Below, piece by piece: positions 53,470 through 62,857 of a stretch of DNA of 64,000 bases. Below the pieces are notes generated by a model. It was not told where the DNA came from and ran no database searches. It saw nothing but the letters and a program-made list of their open reading frames with translations. The stretch's first letter is position 1; the number at the start of each line of letters is the position of its first letter. The position numbers and the translations under genes are program-made. This DNA comes from Rugalucina vietnamica (lineage: Eukaryota; Mollusca; Bivalvia; Lucinida; Lucinidae): the NCBI GenBank assembly GCA_964017185.1, contig OZ024883.1:310001-374000 (forward strand). Direction: 5' to 3'.

Positions 53470-54180
53470 TTAGCAATTATGAGTGTACGCATTCGTTTTA
53501 CAAGGCGTTTCGTCTCCTGAGTTTCTGTATTTTGATCAGGCAGGATGTTCAATAGAACATTTCCATTGATGTCCCATGACACCTCGACACAAATGGAGTG
53601 AACGAGGTATAAAAGTAAAACGCGATGTAGGTTAGACAGTTGATCTACATGTTAGTTAAGCTGAATAACCATTCTTACGCAATCCAGGACTAAATGATGG
53701 TGGTCTAGATCTAAATAACAGAGAAAACGGGCGACACTAGCTTTTTTAAAAGCTATCCTTGTAGATTTTTACGCCCTGTGGCTAGGCTAATCCAAGGCCG
53801 AAGTGACCTGCGATCAGACCTACGGTAAAGCGTGATACCGCGACCGCAAATTATTGTCAAGCGTCTGAGTAAGCAGGAAGAAAAAGCAGTACCAAAATAA
53901 TTTCAAAAGCATCAAAATAGACTAGTAGTTAGATTTAAGTATTGCGCTCACTAAGAAACCAGCTTTTTTAAGGTGCCTTTACTTAAGATAGTGAGTCTAT
54001 GCTAGTGGAGCTTGTGTTTCAAATGTCATTAGTTTTCGCGACATATTAGTTACCTAGTTCAGAAGATTTTTTAAAAACTTAACTTGTAAGCAACTTAAGA
54101 CATATTTAAAAAGTTAAATTCTATAGAAAAACAGTGGTGAAAAAATATTCAAATAGGTTCACAAATATTTAGAATGCTTT
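53470..54180. other. No recognisable feature
   Basis: No ORF or repeat similarity that I can support. Confidence 0.35.
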
Positions 54181-54369
54181 GCACGACCGTCCTGCGGACA
54201 AGCAGCGTTATCAGCACAACAGGGAAATTGATATTCAAATGTTAAATATTAGGGTTCGCGCTAGCGGTCCCCATCATTGCCATTTACCAAGATGTTTAAT
54301 TTTTGGCTCCTAAAATTTGATTTTGGCGAAAATAAATGGCGAATATATAGAGCCACTTTGTCCAGCCAA

Positions 54370-54715
54370 AAAGCCATTGTTTTCCAAAGAAAACCATCAA
54401 CTGAAATGGGAATCTCTTAAGAAAAGGAGGAAGGATAGTAGACTTATATTGCTATACAAAGGTCTACAGGGTAAAGCCAGAATACCCACAGATGACCTTA
54501 TCCCAAAGAATAGGCGTTGTAGAAATCAACACTCTTTGGCTTTTCAGATACCTTCAGCTAGCAAAGAAGCGTACAAAAGTAGTTTCTTTCCACAGACTAT
54601 CAGGGACTGGAATGACCTCCCTGATTCACTTATCTCCTCTGCTGAAATGTCTGATGACTGTGTGTCCAAGTTCGCTACACCCGTGCGTTCAAGGGACTAA
54701 TTTCTCCCCCATCCG
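54370..54715 (+). pseudogene. LINE reverse transcriptase C-terminal fragment
   Basis: WESLKKRRKDSRLILLYKGL, NQHSLAFQIPSASKEAYKSS and FFPQTIRDWNDLPDSLISS: the terminal block of a jockey/CR1-type RT ORF, with stop at 54698-54700. It is the part missing from the LINE at 38258-40399, but a different copy. Confidence 0.85.
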
Positions 54716-55133
54716 AACCCCCTGGTGAAATAATGTCATTTGGCGTGTCACCAGTAAACTATTCAGATTCAGATTTGATTACCTGTATATTCCCACCTAC
54801 AATAGAGATAATCCTACTCTTTATTAGTGTTGCAGTGTATTGCTTAAAGCATTTAATTGACAGGTGTCATTTCTGACCTTGTGTATTCAAGCGTGTACTG
54901 CATAACACGCTTGGCGCACGTGGTCCAGTGACGAGTAGATCGTTACCAGGGTGTTAGCATTGAAATAATGTTTGAATGCAGAATAGGTTAAAATGTCATT
55001 ATATACCATTTAAAAATGAAACAGATTCTCTTTAGAATCAGCAACTCAACTTCACTCATGCATTTATTTTATAGCTTTAATTCTTGATTTTGTAGGGTGT
55101 CATTTTTTTTCTATAAAAGTATATGAAATTTTA

Positions 55134-56212
55134 GCTCACCTGAGCCGAAGGCTCACAGGGGAGCTTATAGTATACCCATGCTCCGGCGTCCGTCCGTCGT
55201 CGTCCATCGTCCACAATTTCAAAGATCTTCTCCTCTGAAACCGCTTGGCCAATCAAAGCCAAACTTCATGTGGAGTATCCTTAGGAAGGGGGAACGAAAG
55301 TTTTTATAAATGGTCCAGGTCACATGACCAAGATGGCCGCCATGGCTATAAATAGCAAAAGCCTTTAAAAATCTTCTTCTCTAGAACCAGTGGGCCGATT
55401 TCCACGAAACTTGGTATGTAGCATCAGGGACGCAGGCCCTTCATAGTTTATATAAATCATGACCCTAGGATGACCTTGACCTATTTTACGGCAAGGTCAA
55501 CTTAGGTCGCCAATGCATTTGAATGGGAAAAAATGGTAAAATGCTATTTAATGGGTAAAACTTATTGGGAATAGGCAAATGGACAGAAGATTAATGTAAA
55601 TGGAAAATTTTAGCCCCTGGGGGGTTGTCTGCCCCTGCCCCGGGGGTATATACATGTATATTAACATAAAAATGAAACATCTCCCCTGAAACCGCTTGGC
55701 CAATCAAAGTCAAACTTCATATGCAGCATCCTTGGGAAGGGGGAAAGAGAGTTTATATAAATGGTCAAGGTCACATGACCAAGATGGCTGTCATGGCTAT
55801 AAATAGCAAAACCGTTTAAAAATCTTCTTCTTCAGAACCAGAAGGCCTATGATTTTGAAACTTGGCATGATGCATTAAGGAACGGAGGTCTACAAAATTT
55901 ATATAATTCATGACACTGGGATGACCTTGACCTTTTTCACGGCAAGGTCAACTTAGATCGCCCATGCATTTGAATGGAGAAAATTGTTAAAATGTCATTT
56001 GAAGGACAAAACTTGCAGTTAATTGGCAAATGGACTGAATTTTTATGATTTGAAAAAGACATTGACTCCAGGAGTTATTCTGACTCTGCCCTAGGGTTAT
56101 ATACATGCAGTGTACCATTCTAGTCTAACAAGTTTATTGGTACATGTATATATCTCAGGTCTCAGGTGAGCGTTTACAGGACCATTGGTCCTCTGGTAAT
56201 ATTTCAATCTGT
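55134..56212 (+). mobile_element. Element Y, compact copy
   Basis: TTAGCTCACCTGAGCCGAAG at the left and CAGGTGAGCG, ACAGGACCATTGGTCCTCTG at the right, the same ends as 29118-31240 in opposite orientation. The core has two diverged units with AAACCGCTTGGCCAATCAAA, CAAGATGGC and GGATGACCTTGACC. Confidence 0.88.
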
Positions 56213-56819
56213 CTACTAATCTTAAAAGTTTGCTTCTTGATTTTGTACAAGCATAAACTAATATTTTTATTAGTTGTCCCCCTTGTTTAATAATACAAGA
56301 ACAAGCTTCATAAAACATATTTTTCCAAACTATATTTAAAGCAATCACAGTATTCAACAGGCAATTGTTGCTCAAGATGAAGCTGTATAGGAATCTCAGT
56401 CTACACCAGCCCTTCAGATCTGTTGGAAATTCATAATTACATTACCTGGATCTACTGTTGAAATATAACTTAGTACATGTAGCATGTATGGGACCCTAGT
56501 ACCAGCGCTTTTAGTGAGAAGGGCAATATGTATTTTTAGGGAACTAGAGAGAACAAGTCAATATTCTAAGGGAGCTGGAGGGCAAACAAAATATTTGGGG
56601 TTTTCAGTGAGTAAGGAGCTGAGTGAGATGTGTCCTCTTGGTGAAAAAATGGCCAAGATTTGGCTCAAACTTCAAGAAAATGGCGAAAAAAAATCTCAAA
56701 TGGCGAAAGTGATGGCGAAAGAAAAATATATCCTAGCGCGAACCCTGAATATATATGGAAAATGGATACATTTTAAGTTGATAAATACTATGCATTGGTT
56801 TCAATACTGAAACAGAATA

Positions 56820-57355
56820 TTGCAGAAGAGGGCCTTTTTAATTGAGAGAATCAGAGATGTCTTGAACAAATTGGATCAGTTATATGCTGACTCTTTCAGT
56901 TTGGGATTGTTAGTCTGGATATTACGCTTTATAATGTTTAGAGAGTTGTTGGCCTTCGTAGTGATTTTGTTGATGTGCTTACTCCACGACAAGTCCTTGG
57001 TTATAGTAACTCCCAGATATTTAGCTGAGTCTGTTTCTTTGAGACTTAATACCATGAAGTGTATACTTGAACAGTGTGGGCTTTTTCTTATTATTTATTC
57101 TGATAACATCACACTTGTCGGGGTTAAACGCCATCAAACACTCGCTTTCCTAGGTTTCAAGCTTGGTAAGGTCTGCCTGGAGAGCATTGCAGTCTGACTG
57201 GTTTGTAATGGTTAGGTACATTATAGTGTCGTTGGCAAAGAGTCTGATGTTACTCCCTATCATGTCTGGCATGTCATTAATGTTAAAAAGAAACAGGCAT
57301 GGACCAAGTACAGAGCCCTGAGGCACACCTGACATGACAGGAGGGAGGGGGGGGG
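56820..57355 (-). pseudogene. Broken LINE reverse transcriptase fragment
   Basis: Minus strand: SGVPQGSVLGPCLFLFNIND, then FAND in place of FADD, QADLTKLE, then a stop; AFNPDKCDVIRINNKKK follows, then stops and frame changes. Decayed piece of a third LINE copy. Confidence 0.85.
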
Positions 57356-57374
57356 GCATAGATTACGGAGAAAA

Positions 57375-58090
57375 TTTGCGCCAAAGTTGACCAATCTTTA
57401 AGAAGGTACAAGTAGGCAAAGATCAGGAAAAGGCGCAATCAGAAAAAGATTCCCACTCCAAAAACCGAGGTGGGAAAAAAACAAACTAACAATCAGGTAC
57501 TTATACCATGAAAACATATCGTAAGCCGGTTGAGCAGCTATTTTCCCAATAGTTGGCCACTCAGTTACCTAAACTTAACTAACAATATGAAAACAAACAT
57601 AAGGCGCCAACATCACAAAAATTTTAAACACCAAGACATAAAACAAAAAGAACCACCACAGAAGTATCGCCTTGGAACATTCAGTAACACAAAGTTACTT
57701 GCGGGCTTAAACCGGTTTTACATGGCCATAACCTCACCCTCAGCTTCTGCAGTGGTTCATAACATTTAGTTAGTTCTTCGGTCCTCGTGGTGAATCTCTA
57801 ACTAGTCAATGAATCATCAAGAACAAACAAATAAATCACGATAAACATCCTGATGAATCAAAGTCCAGGACTCACACATTGAGTAAGCTGCCCGACGATG
57901 GAGATCCCTGGGCGCCGAATAACTTACTAAGTCTGGAGCAAATGAAAAACACCAGTTGGACCCCGGTGGGCCAAGCTGCAACAGACAAGAAACTCCAGCC
58001 CCAAACACCTAAAATGAATAGCTTTAAGCCAGGGCCATCATAGAGTCTGATGCCCGACCCACCGGCGTGCAATTAAAGAAGGCAGCATAG
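57375..58090 (-). mobile_element. RT-element 3' region and terminal repeat, inverted copy
   Basis: Reverse complement of the 41030-41660 arrangement, including TCCTGATC, CGATATGTTTTC and GAGTCCTGGACTTTGATTCA. Confidence 0.8.
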
Positions 58091-58093
58091 TTA

Positions 58094-58522
58094 TCAACCA
58101 TGATTTTTAACCATGATTGGGTTAAAAACTAAGCATGCAGACTGTCGCATAACATTCAAGTTATAACCTATACGTCTATAACGTGTTATGATTTTTCTGA
58201 ACTGAAAAGAAAAATCATTACTTCCTATAAGTTTCTTAAATTTGTAAATCAAGTCACTATAAAATTCAGGTTCCATAAGGCCCTCACTTAAAAGCGTCTT
58301 TAACACAACATTATATTTGGAAATCAATTCATAGTGTCTACGATAAAATTTAGAAAAGGTTTTTCGAAGTTTATGATACCGATAGCCCTGTTGGAGAAGT
58401 TTTGCCGTTAAACATTTATTACGAGCGTGGAAGTCTGTAACATGATTGCAGACTCTAGCAAACCTAATAAGTTGCGAAATGTATACACCATAAGAAGCAC
58501 GACGAGGAACGTCACCATCCAA
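58094..58522 (-). pseudogene. RT-element ORF, C-terminal part, 142 codons
   Basis: DGDVPRRASYGVYISQLIRF, ARVCNHVTDFHARNKCLTAK, GYRYHKLRKTFSKFYRRHYE and NVMRQSACLVFNP. I recognise this as the conserved tail of reverse-transcriptase ORFs widespread in invertebrates; the palm domain is absent here. It may belong to a Penelope-like or another non-LTR class, which I cannot decide. Runs directly into the 3' region at 57375-58090. Confidence 0.7.
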
Positions 58523-58689
58523 AAACGGAAAATTTACTATATCAAAATCAAAGTCATCGCGCTTTAGCCTTCATTTTTAAAGTGGTCGGCCGAAAATATC
58601 AGATTTTTTATTATGATGTAATTTCTAAATATATCAGCTCCATTTTGCAGCATAAAAGTGTAAACAAATTGTTTTGTATTTTGGATTCT

Positions 58690-58915
58690 AATTTTTGTGC
58701 TGTTTGAGCCTTATGTACGTTTCATATAATTTTAGTTAAGTTTAGATAACTTTCATGGCTACCCATTGGGGAATAGCTGCTCACTCGGCTTACAATATAT
58801 TTTTTGGTATAAGTACCTAAGAGTCATTTTAGTTTTTTCCCACCCTCGGTTTGTGGAGTGGGAATTTCTTTCTGATTGATCCATTTCCTGATCATTGCCT
58901 ACTAAGTGTACCCAT
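58690..58915 (+). repeat. RT-element terminal repeat, opposite orientation
   Basis: TTTTTGTGCTGTTTGAGCCT, GCTGCTCACTCGGCTTACAA and TTCCTGATCATTGCCTACTA. Plus orientation while the adjacent copy is minus, so the two form an inverted pair. Confidence 0.8.
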
Positions 58916-59176
58916 TATTAGTTCATAGCAGATTTAGCTGACAGATCGACTCAGTATCAGAAGATAGATAGCCTATCAAAACCATCAATTCTTTAGAATT
59001 TTTAGCAGAAAAAAATGGAAAATTTCATTAAAAAATTGATAATTTATGCTCAAAACATTATTAGAACCCGCAATCTATGTTTTGGATCAAAAATAAGAAA
59101 AAAGTGTATATCCCTGTATACCCCAGTTTTACTATACAAAAGTGGGGTTTTCAAGGCAGTATTCATCACTTAAGGA

Positions 59177-59320
59177 TTGAAATTCAGATTTTAGCTTTCA
59201 CTGGATGATGAAAAACATTAGGCTGGTTTAATGTCTGTGAAGCCCGAAGGGCTTCTCGGAGACATTAAAACAGCTAATGTTTTTCATCATCCAGTGAAAG
59301 CTAAAATCTGAATTTCAATA
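59177..59320. repeat. Long near-perfect hairpin, arms about 65 bp
   Basis: TTGAAATTCAGATTTTAGCT, TTCACTGGATGATGAAAAAC and GAAGCCC are mirrored exactly after a four-base loop, with only a few mismatches. Part of the DNA that split the MITE-1 copy. Confidence 0.93.
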
Positions 59321-59399
59321 CTTATATTTACATTTTATATTATCAATCAAGTATCAGGTTTTTAATTGCGCATATCACCTTTCAGTTTCATGTTATTTG

Positions 59400-59600
59400 A
59401 CATTAAATCCGACTTAACGTAATTTTGGAACAGCCAAAACGTCAAATTTTCGCGCCTAACGTCATGGTGATACGTGACCAACGTCACGACAACAAGAGTA
59501 AATAAACAACGTCACTGGATGGGTTTTGACGTCGCCCCGCCCATATGCGCGGCCTCTAGATCACGTGACGTAATGTTTTTCATTGGGAAATGAAGAACAT
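59400..59600 (+). promoter_or_regulatory. CpG-richer segment with CRE-like sites upstream of PIGZ
   Basis: GTGACGTAATG, TTTTGACGTCG, CCAACGTCAC and CACGTG occur within 200 bp, locally richer in CG than the surroundings. Possible PIGZ promoter, about 400 bp before the ATG, or just part of the inserted element. Confidence 0.35.
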
Positions 59601-59963
59601 CAAGAAAGATACTTTCATCTAGGGCGATTGCAATAAAAATGTAAATATACAGACATGTTTTCGTGATGAGATGATCAAATGATTAAGAGCAGTTACCAAG
59701 TAATGAACACACAGGCTATTAGGTCGCCTAAGTTCCCATCTTAATGTTTACTGCAACTACCAACAGACTACTTTTCTTCAGCTTTAATAAACAATATTGA
59801 TTTATGAATATGTAAATTATTTATCAGTCATTAATTAAATAGAATCTATAGATTTATGTACATGCATTATTTTATTTGACAGAGCCTTATGTTAATTATC
59901 TTATGTTACGTTATGTTATTATTTTATTTGACAGAGCCTTGCCTAATCAGTACATGTACAGTG

Positions 59964-60084
59964 ATGGCAATTCAGAAGGGGCTGTGGTTTATCCTTGTAT
60001 TACTGAGAATTGGGTGGTCTATGGTGCCACAATCTGGGTATATACATCCTGATGAGTTTTTCCAAACTGTTGAGGTGATTACTG
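59964..60084 (+). CDS. PIGZ: PIGZ exon 1
   Basis: MAIQKGLWFILVLLRIGWSM, then VPQSGYIHPDEFFQTVEVIT; donor GGTAAGT at 60084/60085. Confidence 0.94.
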
Positions 60085-62698
60085 GTAAGTTAAGTACTTA
60101 GAATTGTTTAAGACTCCTTGAGGTTAGCAACTGGCTTGTCCCACGGCTAATACCAACTTAATGGTGAGTATAGGGTGGTACTTGGGGTGGTCTTTGGTGC
60201 CACAATCTGGTTATTTACATCCTGGCAAGTTCTTCAAAATTGTTGAGGTATGTAAAATACATGTACATGTATTAGTATGATTGGTACTAGGCTGTTTGAT
60301 ATTTGATCCTGTGTGTGAGAAAACCAACAATTTGGGTTCTGACCAGGTCCTCCTTAACCGGGCTGTACAGTCAAAGAAGCAGGCTAGAAGCTTGAAATTT
60401 CGAATTTAAGAAGAAGAGGGATTGCACTATCTGATCAGCTTCATAGTTACTGCGAAGCTGATCTGCGCCTTTGTTTTTGGCTATGCAGATTGTCGGTTTT
60501 CAAATGCGGGCAGCTCATTTGGGAATGGCTTGTCCTATGGTAATGACTAGTAATGCAGGTGATTGGTTAACACTAACCACCAGGATAACATGTCCGTTAA
60601 ATATAAACCCCCTTGAAGTTGGCTTGAACCCCACTAGGGTTAATCCTATTTTTCTTATTTTTGATCCAAACGTAGATTGTAGGTACTCGTTAGTATATTG
60701 CTTGCGCTTGTTTTCATTATGTTATATTGCAACTAGAAAGGCATTGTAGCAGGTCCAGTCAAAAAGATACATTCATATTTCAACTGTTTAAAGCCTTAGT
60801 TGTAAAAATTGTACTAACACAAATCATTTAAGTTTTATGCAAAAATGAATTAATGTTAATGCTAAATTTGCACCACATTTTCACAGAAAGCTTAAGATTT
60901 TTTAATAATGTGTTTGCCAAGAATATTTCACATATATAAAGATACATGTGCTAATTTAATCTTAATATTTGTTTTAGAATTGATAGTATGCTACTTTTCA
61001 GGTGATATATTTGATACAGAAGTGACAAGAACCTGGGAGTTTAACTCAACATTTCCTCTACGCAGCATTGTCATCCCAAAACTTCTCTTCAGTCCAGTAT
61101 TCTACCTAATAAAGTCTCTGAGTGATGCTGGTGTTGTCATCTTGAATGGCTGGATGATCATCAGTAGTACAAGGTTTGTCATGGCTGTCCTGAGCTTGTG
61201 GATTGACTTCTGTGTGTTTAAAGTTTTGAAATTCATGAGGGGAGATTATTCTAAAGGATTATTGCTGGTTGCAGGCTCCTATGTAACATTGACTTACCAG
61301 TGTCACACTTTCACAAATTCATTTGAAACACTTCTGTTTTCATCTCTTATGTATGTGATCTTTTTATCAAGCACCCAAGTGATAAGTTCAGTTGAAAATA
61401 AACATTCAGAGAAAAAGTCAAAATTTGTTGTAACTGGGACTGTGATAGAAAATCAGGTTTCTAAGAAACCAGTGTCACTGTACTGTGCCTCATTGGCCTT
61501 TGGATTAATCAGTGTTGCTGGAGTGTTTAACAGACCTACTTTTGTGATATTTTCAATCTTACCCACTCTGTGGTGGCTGTATCTGCTTCTAAAATTTTCA
61601 GACTCAGCACAACATTTCGTACAACATACCATTTTAATGATAGCATCCGCAGCAGTCACAGCTGCAGTATTCTGTTTTGTGGATAGCTTATACTTCAAGG
61701 ATATGTCTATATTTGACTTGTATAATGAAGTCAGTTATTGCCTCCCTTTCAGTTCAAATACTTTGATTTGTTTGAAGACAGTGTTTGAAACATATTTTGT
61801 TTTCACACCCTGGAATTTCGTTAAGTACAATACTAAGGGAGAAAATTTAGCAGAACATGGGTTGCACCCATTTTATCTTCATGTCTGTGTAAATATGCCC
61901 CTTTTATTTGGACCATTAGTGTATTACCTACTTAGATCTATGGCCAACAGTGTTAAAACTTTAACTAAAGTTTTAAGATATTTGCCAAAAATTGACCGCA
62001 ATAAATTAGCCAATATAGACATTATTTTAGATGCAAAATTGTTATTAACAGTTTTCATATTGTTTCCAGTTCTCCTATTTTCTATATTTCCTCATCAAGA
62101 ACCAAGATTTCTCTCCCCTCTTCTACCAGTCATGATATTGTTAACCTGCATATCAGTCAAGTCATTTACCAAACTTTTTATAGCTTCTTTTATTGTATTT
62201 AATGTTATATTGACAATAATATTTGGTATGATGCACCAAGGTGGTTTAATTCCATGTATTTTGAGTCTTCAAACATTATATAACACTAACAAAATCAGAC
62301 ATAATTCAAGTGTTTCATATAACTTTATATTTTCTCATACATACATGCCTCCCCAGTTTCCACTGCTTATCAAGGGGTCAAATGTCAAAGTATATGATAC
62401 AAAGGGAGCTGGTATAGAAACAGTCATAGACTTAATCCAGGACATCAACAAATCTATTGACAGAGACACAGATAAGGAGTCTAGAATTTTTCTGGTTATT
62501 CCAAGTGAAGTTTATAAAGACAAGTTACAAGGAAGGAATTTGAATATAACGCTTGTGGAAAAATTTTATCCACATTTGTCATTTGAGGATTTACCAAGGG
62601 TTGCTGTGGCAACAGAAAATACAACCTTTAGTTTCTATTCAATAATCAAACAAATTTATGATCAGCTATTTTTGATACTGTTAGAAATAAATTCATAA
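59964..62698 (+). CDS. PIGZ: PIGZ, GPI mannosyltransferase 4, two exons, 605 aa
   Basis: Dol-P-Man-dependent alpha-1,2-mannosyltransferase of family GT22 (SMP3/PIG-Z) that adds a fourth mannose to GPI precursors in the ER membrane. Exons 59964-60084 and 61002-62698; intron 917 bp, donor GTAAGT, acceptor CTTTTCAG, split Gly41 codon. Seen: N-terminal signal-anchor; YIHPDEFFQ (26-34), with the acidic pair D30-E31 expected at the GT-C active site; RTWEFNST (about 50-57); FNRPTFVIF; FTPWNFVKYN; AEHGLHPFYLH; IFPHQEPRFLSPLLP (H405 region), the family signature; many hydrophobic segments. Human PIGZ is 579 aa. Start chosen at MAIQKG because the aligned vertebrate start is similar; an in-frame Met 25 codons earlier (59889) is less likely. 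Confidence 0.95.
60182..60250 (+). pseudogene. Decayed duplicate of the PIGZ exon 1 tail
   Basis: About 65 bp matching the end of exon 1 with about nine substitutions: GGTGCCACAATCTGG is exact. The frame stays open but HPDE reads HPGK, and the donor reads GAGGTATGT in place of the GTAAGT that follows exon 1. Lies inside intron 1. Confidence 0.88.
60310..60520 (+). mobile_element. MITE-2 copy in PIGZ intron 1
   Basis: GTGAGAAAACCAACAATTTG start, ACCAGGTCCTCCTTAACCGG, AGAAGCTTGAAATTTCG, hairpin ATCAGCTTCATAGTTAC / GCGAAGCTGAT, GGGCAGCTC end. Confidence 0.85.
60588..60705 (-). mobile_element. MITE-1 fragment in PIGZ intron 1
   Basis: AACATGTCCGTTAA, CCCCCTTGAAGTTGGCTTGA, GTAGATTGTAGGTACTCG; far half missing. 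The rest of the intron (60710-61001) shows nothing. Confidence 0.7.
61002..62698 (+). CDS. PIGZ: PIGZ exon 2
   Basis: Begins in split codon after CTTTTCAG; encodes DIFDTEVTRTWEFNS to the stop TAA at 62696-62698. Carries all later membrane segments and the HQEPRF signature. Confidence 0.95.
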
Positions 62699-62829
62699 GG
62701 AAAGCTGAAATTGTTTGATTTGACATGTTTGAAAACTTAGCACCACGTTGATTCACTGTTTTTGTTTTTGCTACATAATACTATCCCTTTTCTTCCCAAG
62801 TCATTATTTTGAAGCCGACATATCATATG

Positions 62830-62857
62830 AGCCACATAATGAGAAAACCAGATTTTT
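62830..62857 (+). repeat. MITE-2 left-end fragment
   Basis: GAGCCACATAATGAGAAAAC, then cut by the next element. Confidence 0.55.

Larger units (their letters stand above)
54251..56743. mobile_element. hAT-like composite insertion, about 2.5 kb
   Basis: TAGGGTTCGCGCTAG at the left and CTAGCGCGAACCCTG at the right. The near-end regions carry TTTGGC / GCCATTTT words. It interrupts the palindromic repeat above and holds a LINE fragment and element Y. AATAT is shared by both flanks; a full 8-bp duplication is not seen. No transposase recognised. Confidence 0.6.
54185..56830. repeat. GC-rich palindromic repeat, split by an insertion
   Basis: 54185-54250 (CGTTATCAGCACAACAGGGA) and 56744-56830 (AATGGATACATTTTAAGTTG, CTGAAACAGAATATT) are the two halves of the sequence contiguous at 36165-36290. 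Confidence 0.75.
58985..59668 (+). mobile_element. MITE-1 copy split by an insertion
   Basis: ATGCTCAAAACATTATTAGA, CCCTGTATACCCCAG and AAAGTGGGGTTTTCAAGG, then interruption at about 59170-59650, then CAGACATGTTTTCGTGATG. Confidence 0.75.

Noticed and set aside
53240..53473. Alternative 77-aa frame starting MSAHARYYNYGG
   Set aside because: Overlaps the 53250 frame; only the latter keeps residues in the inverted homologue near 24.2 kb, and even that is weak.
60471..60749. 92-aa ORF inside PIGZ intron 1
   Set aside because: Made of a MITE-2 end and a MITE-1 fragment.
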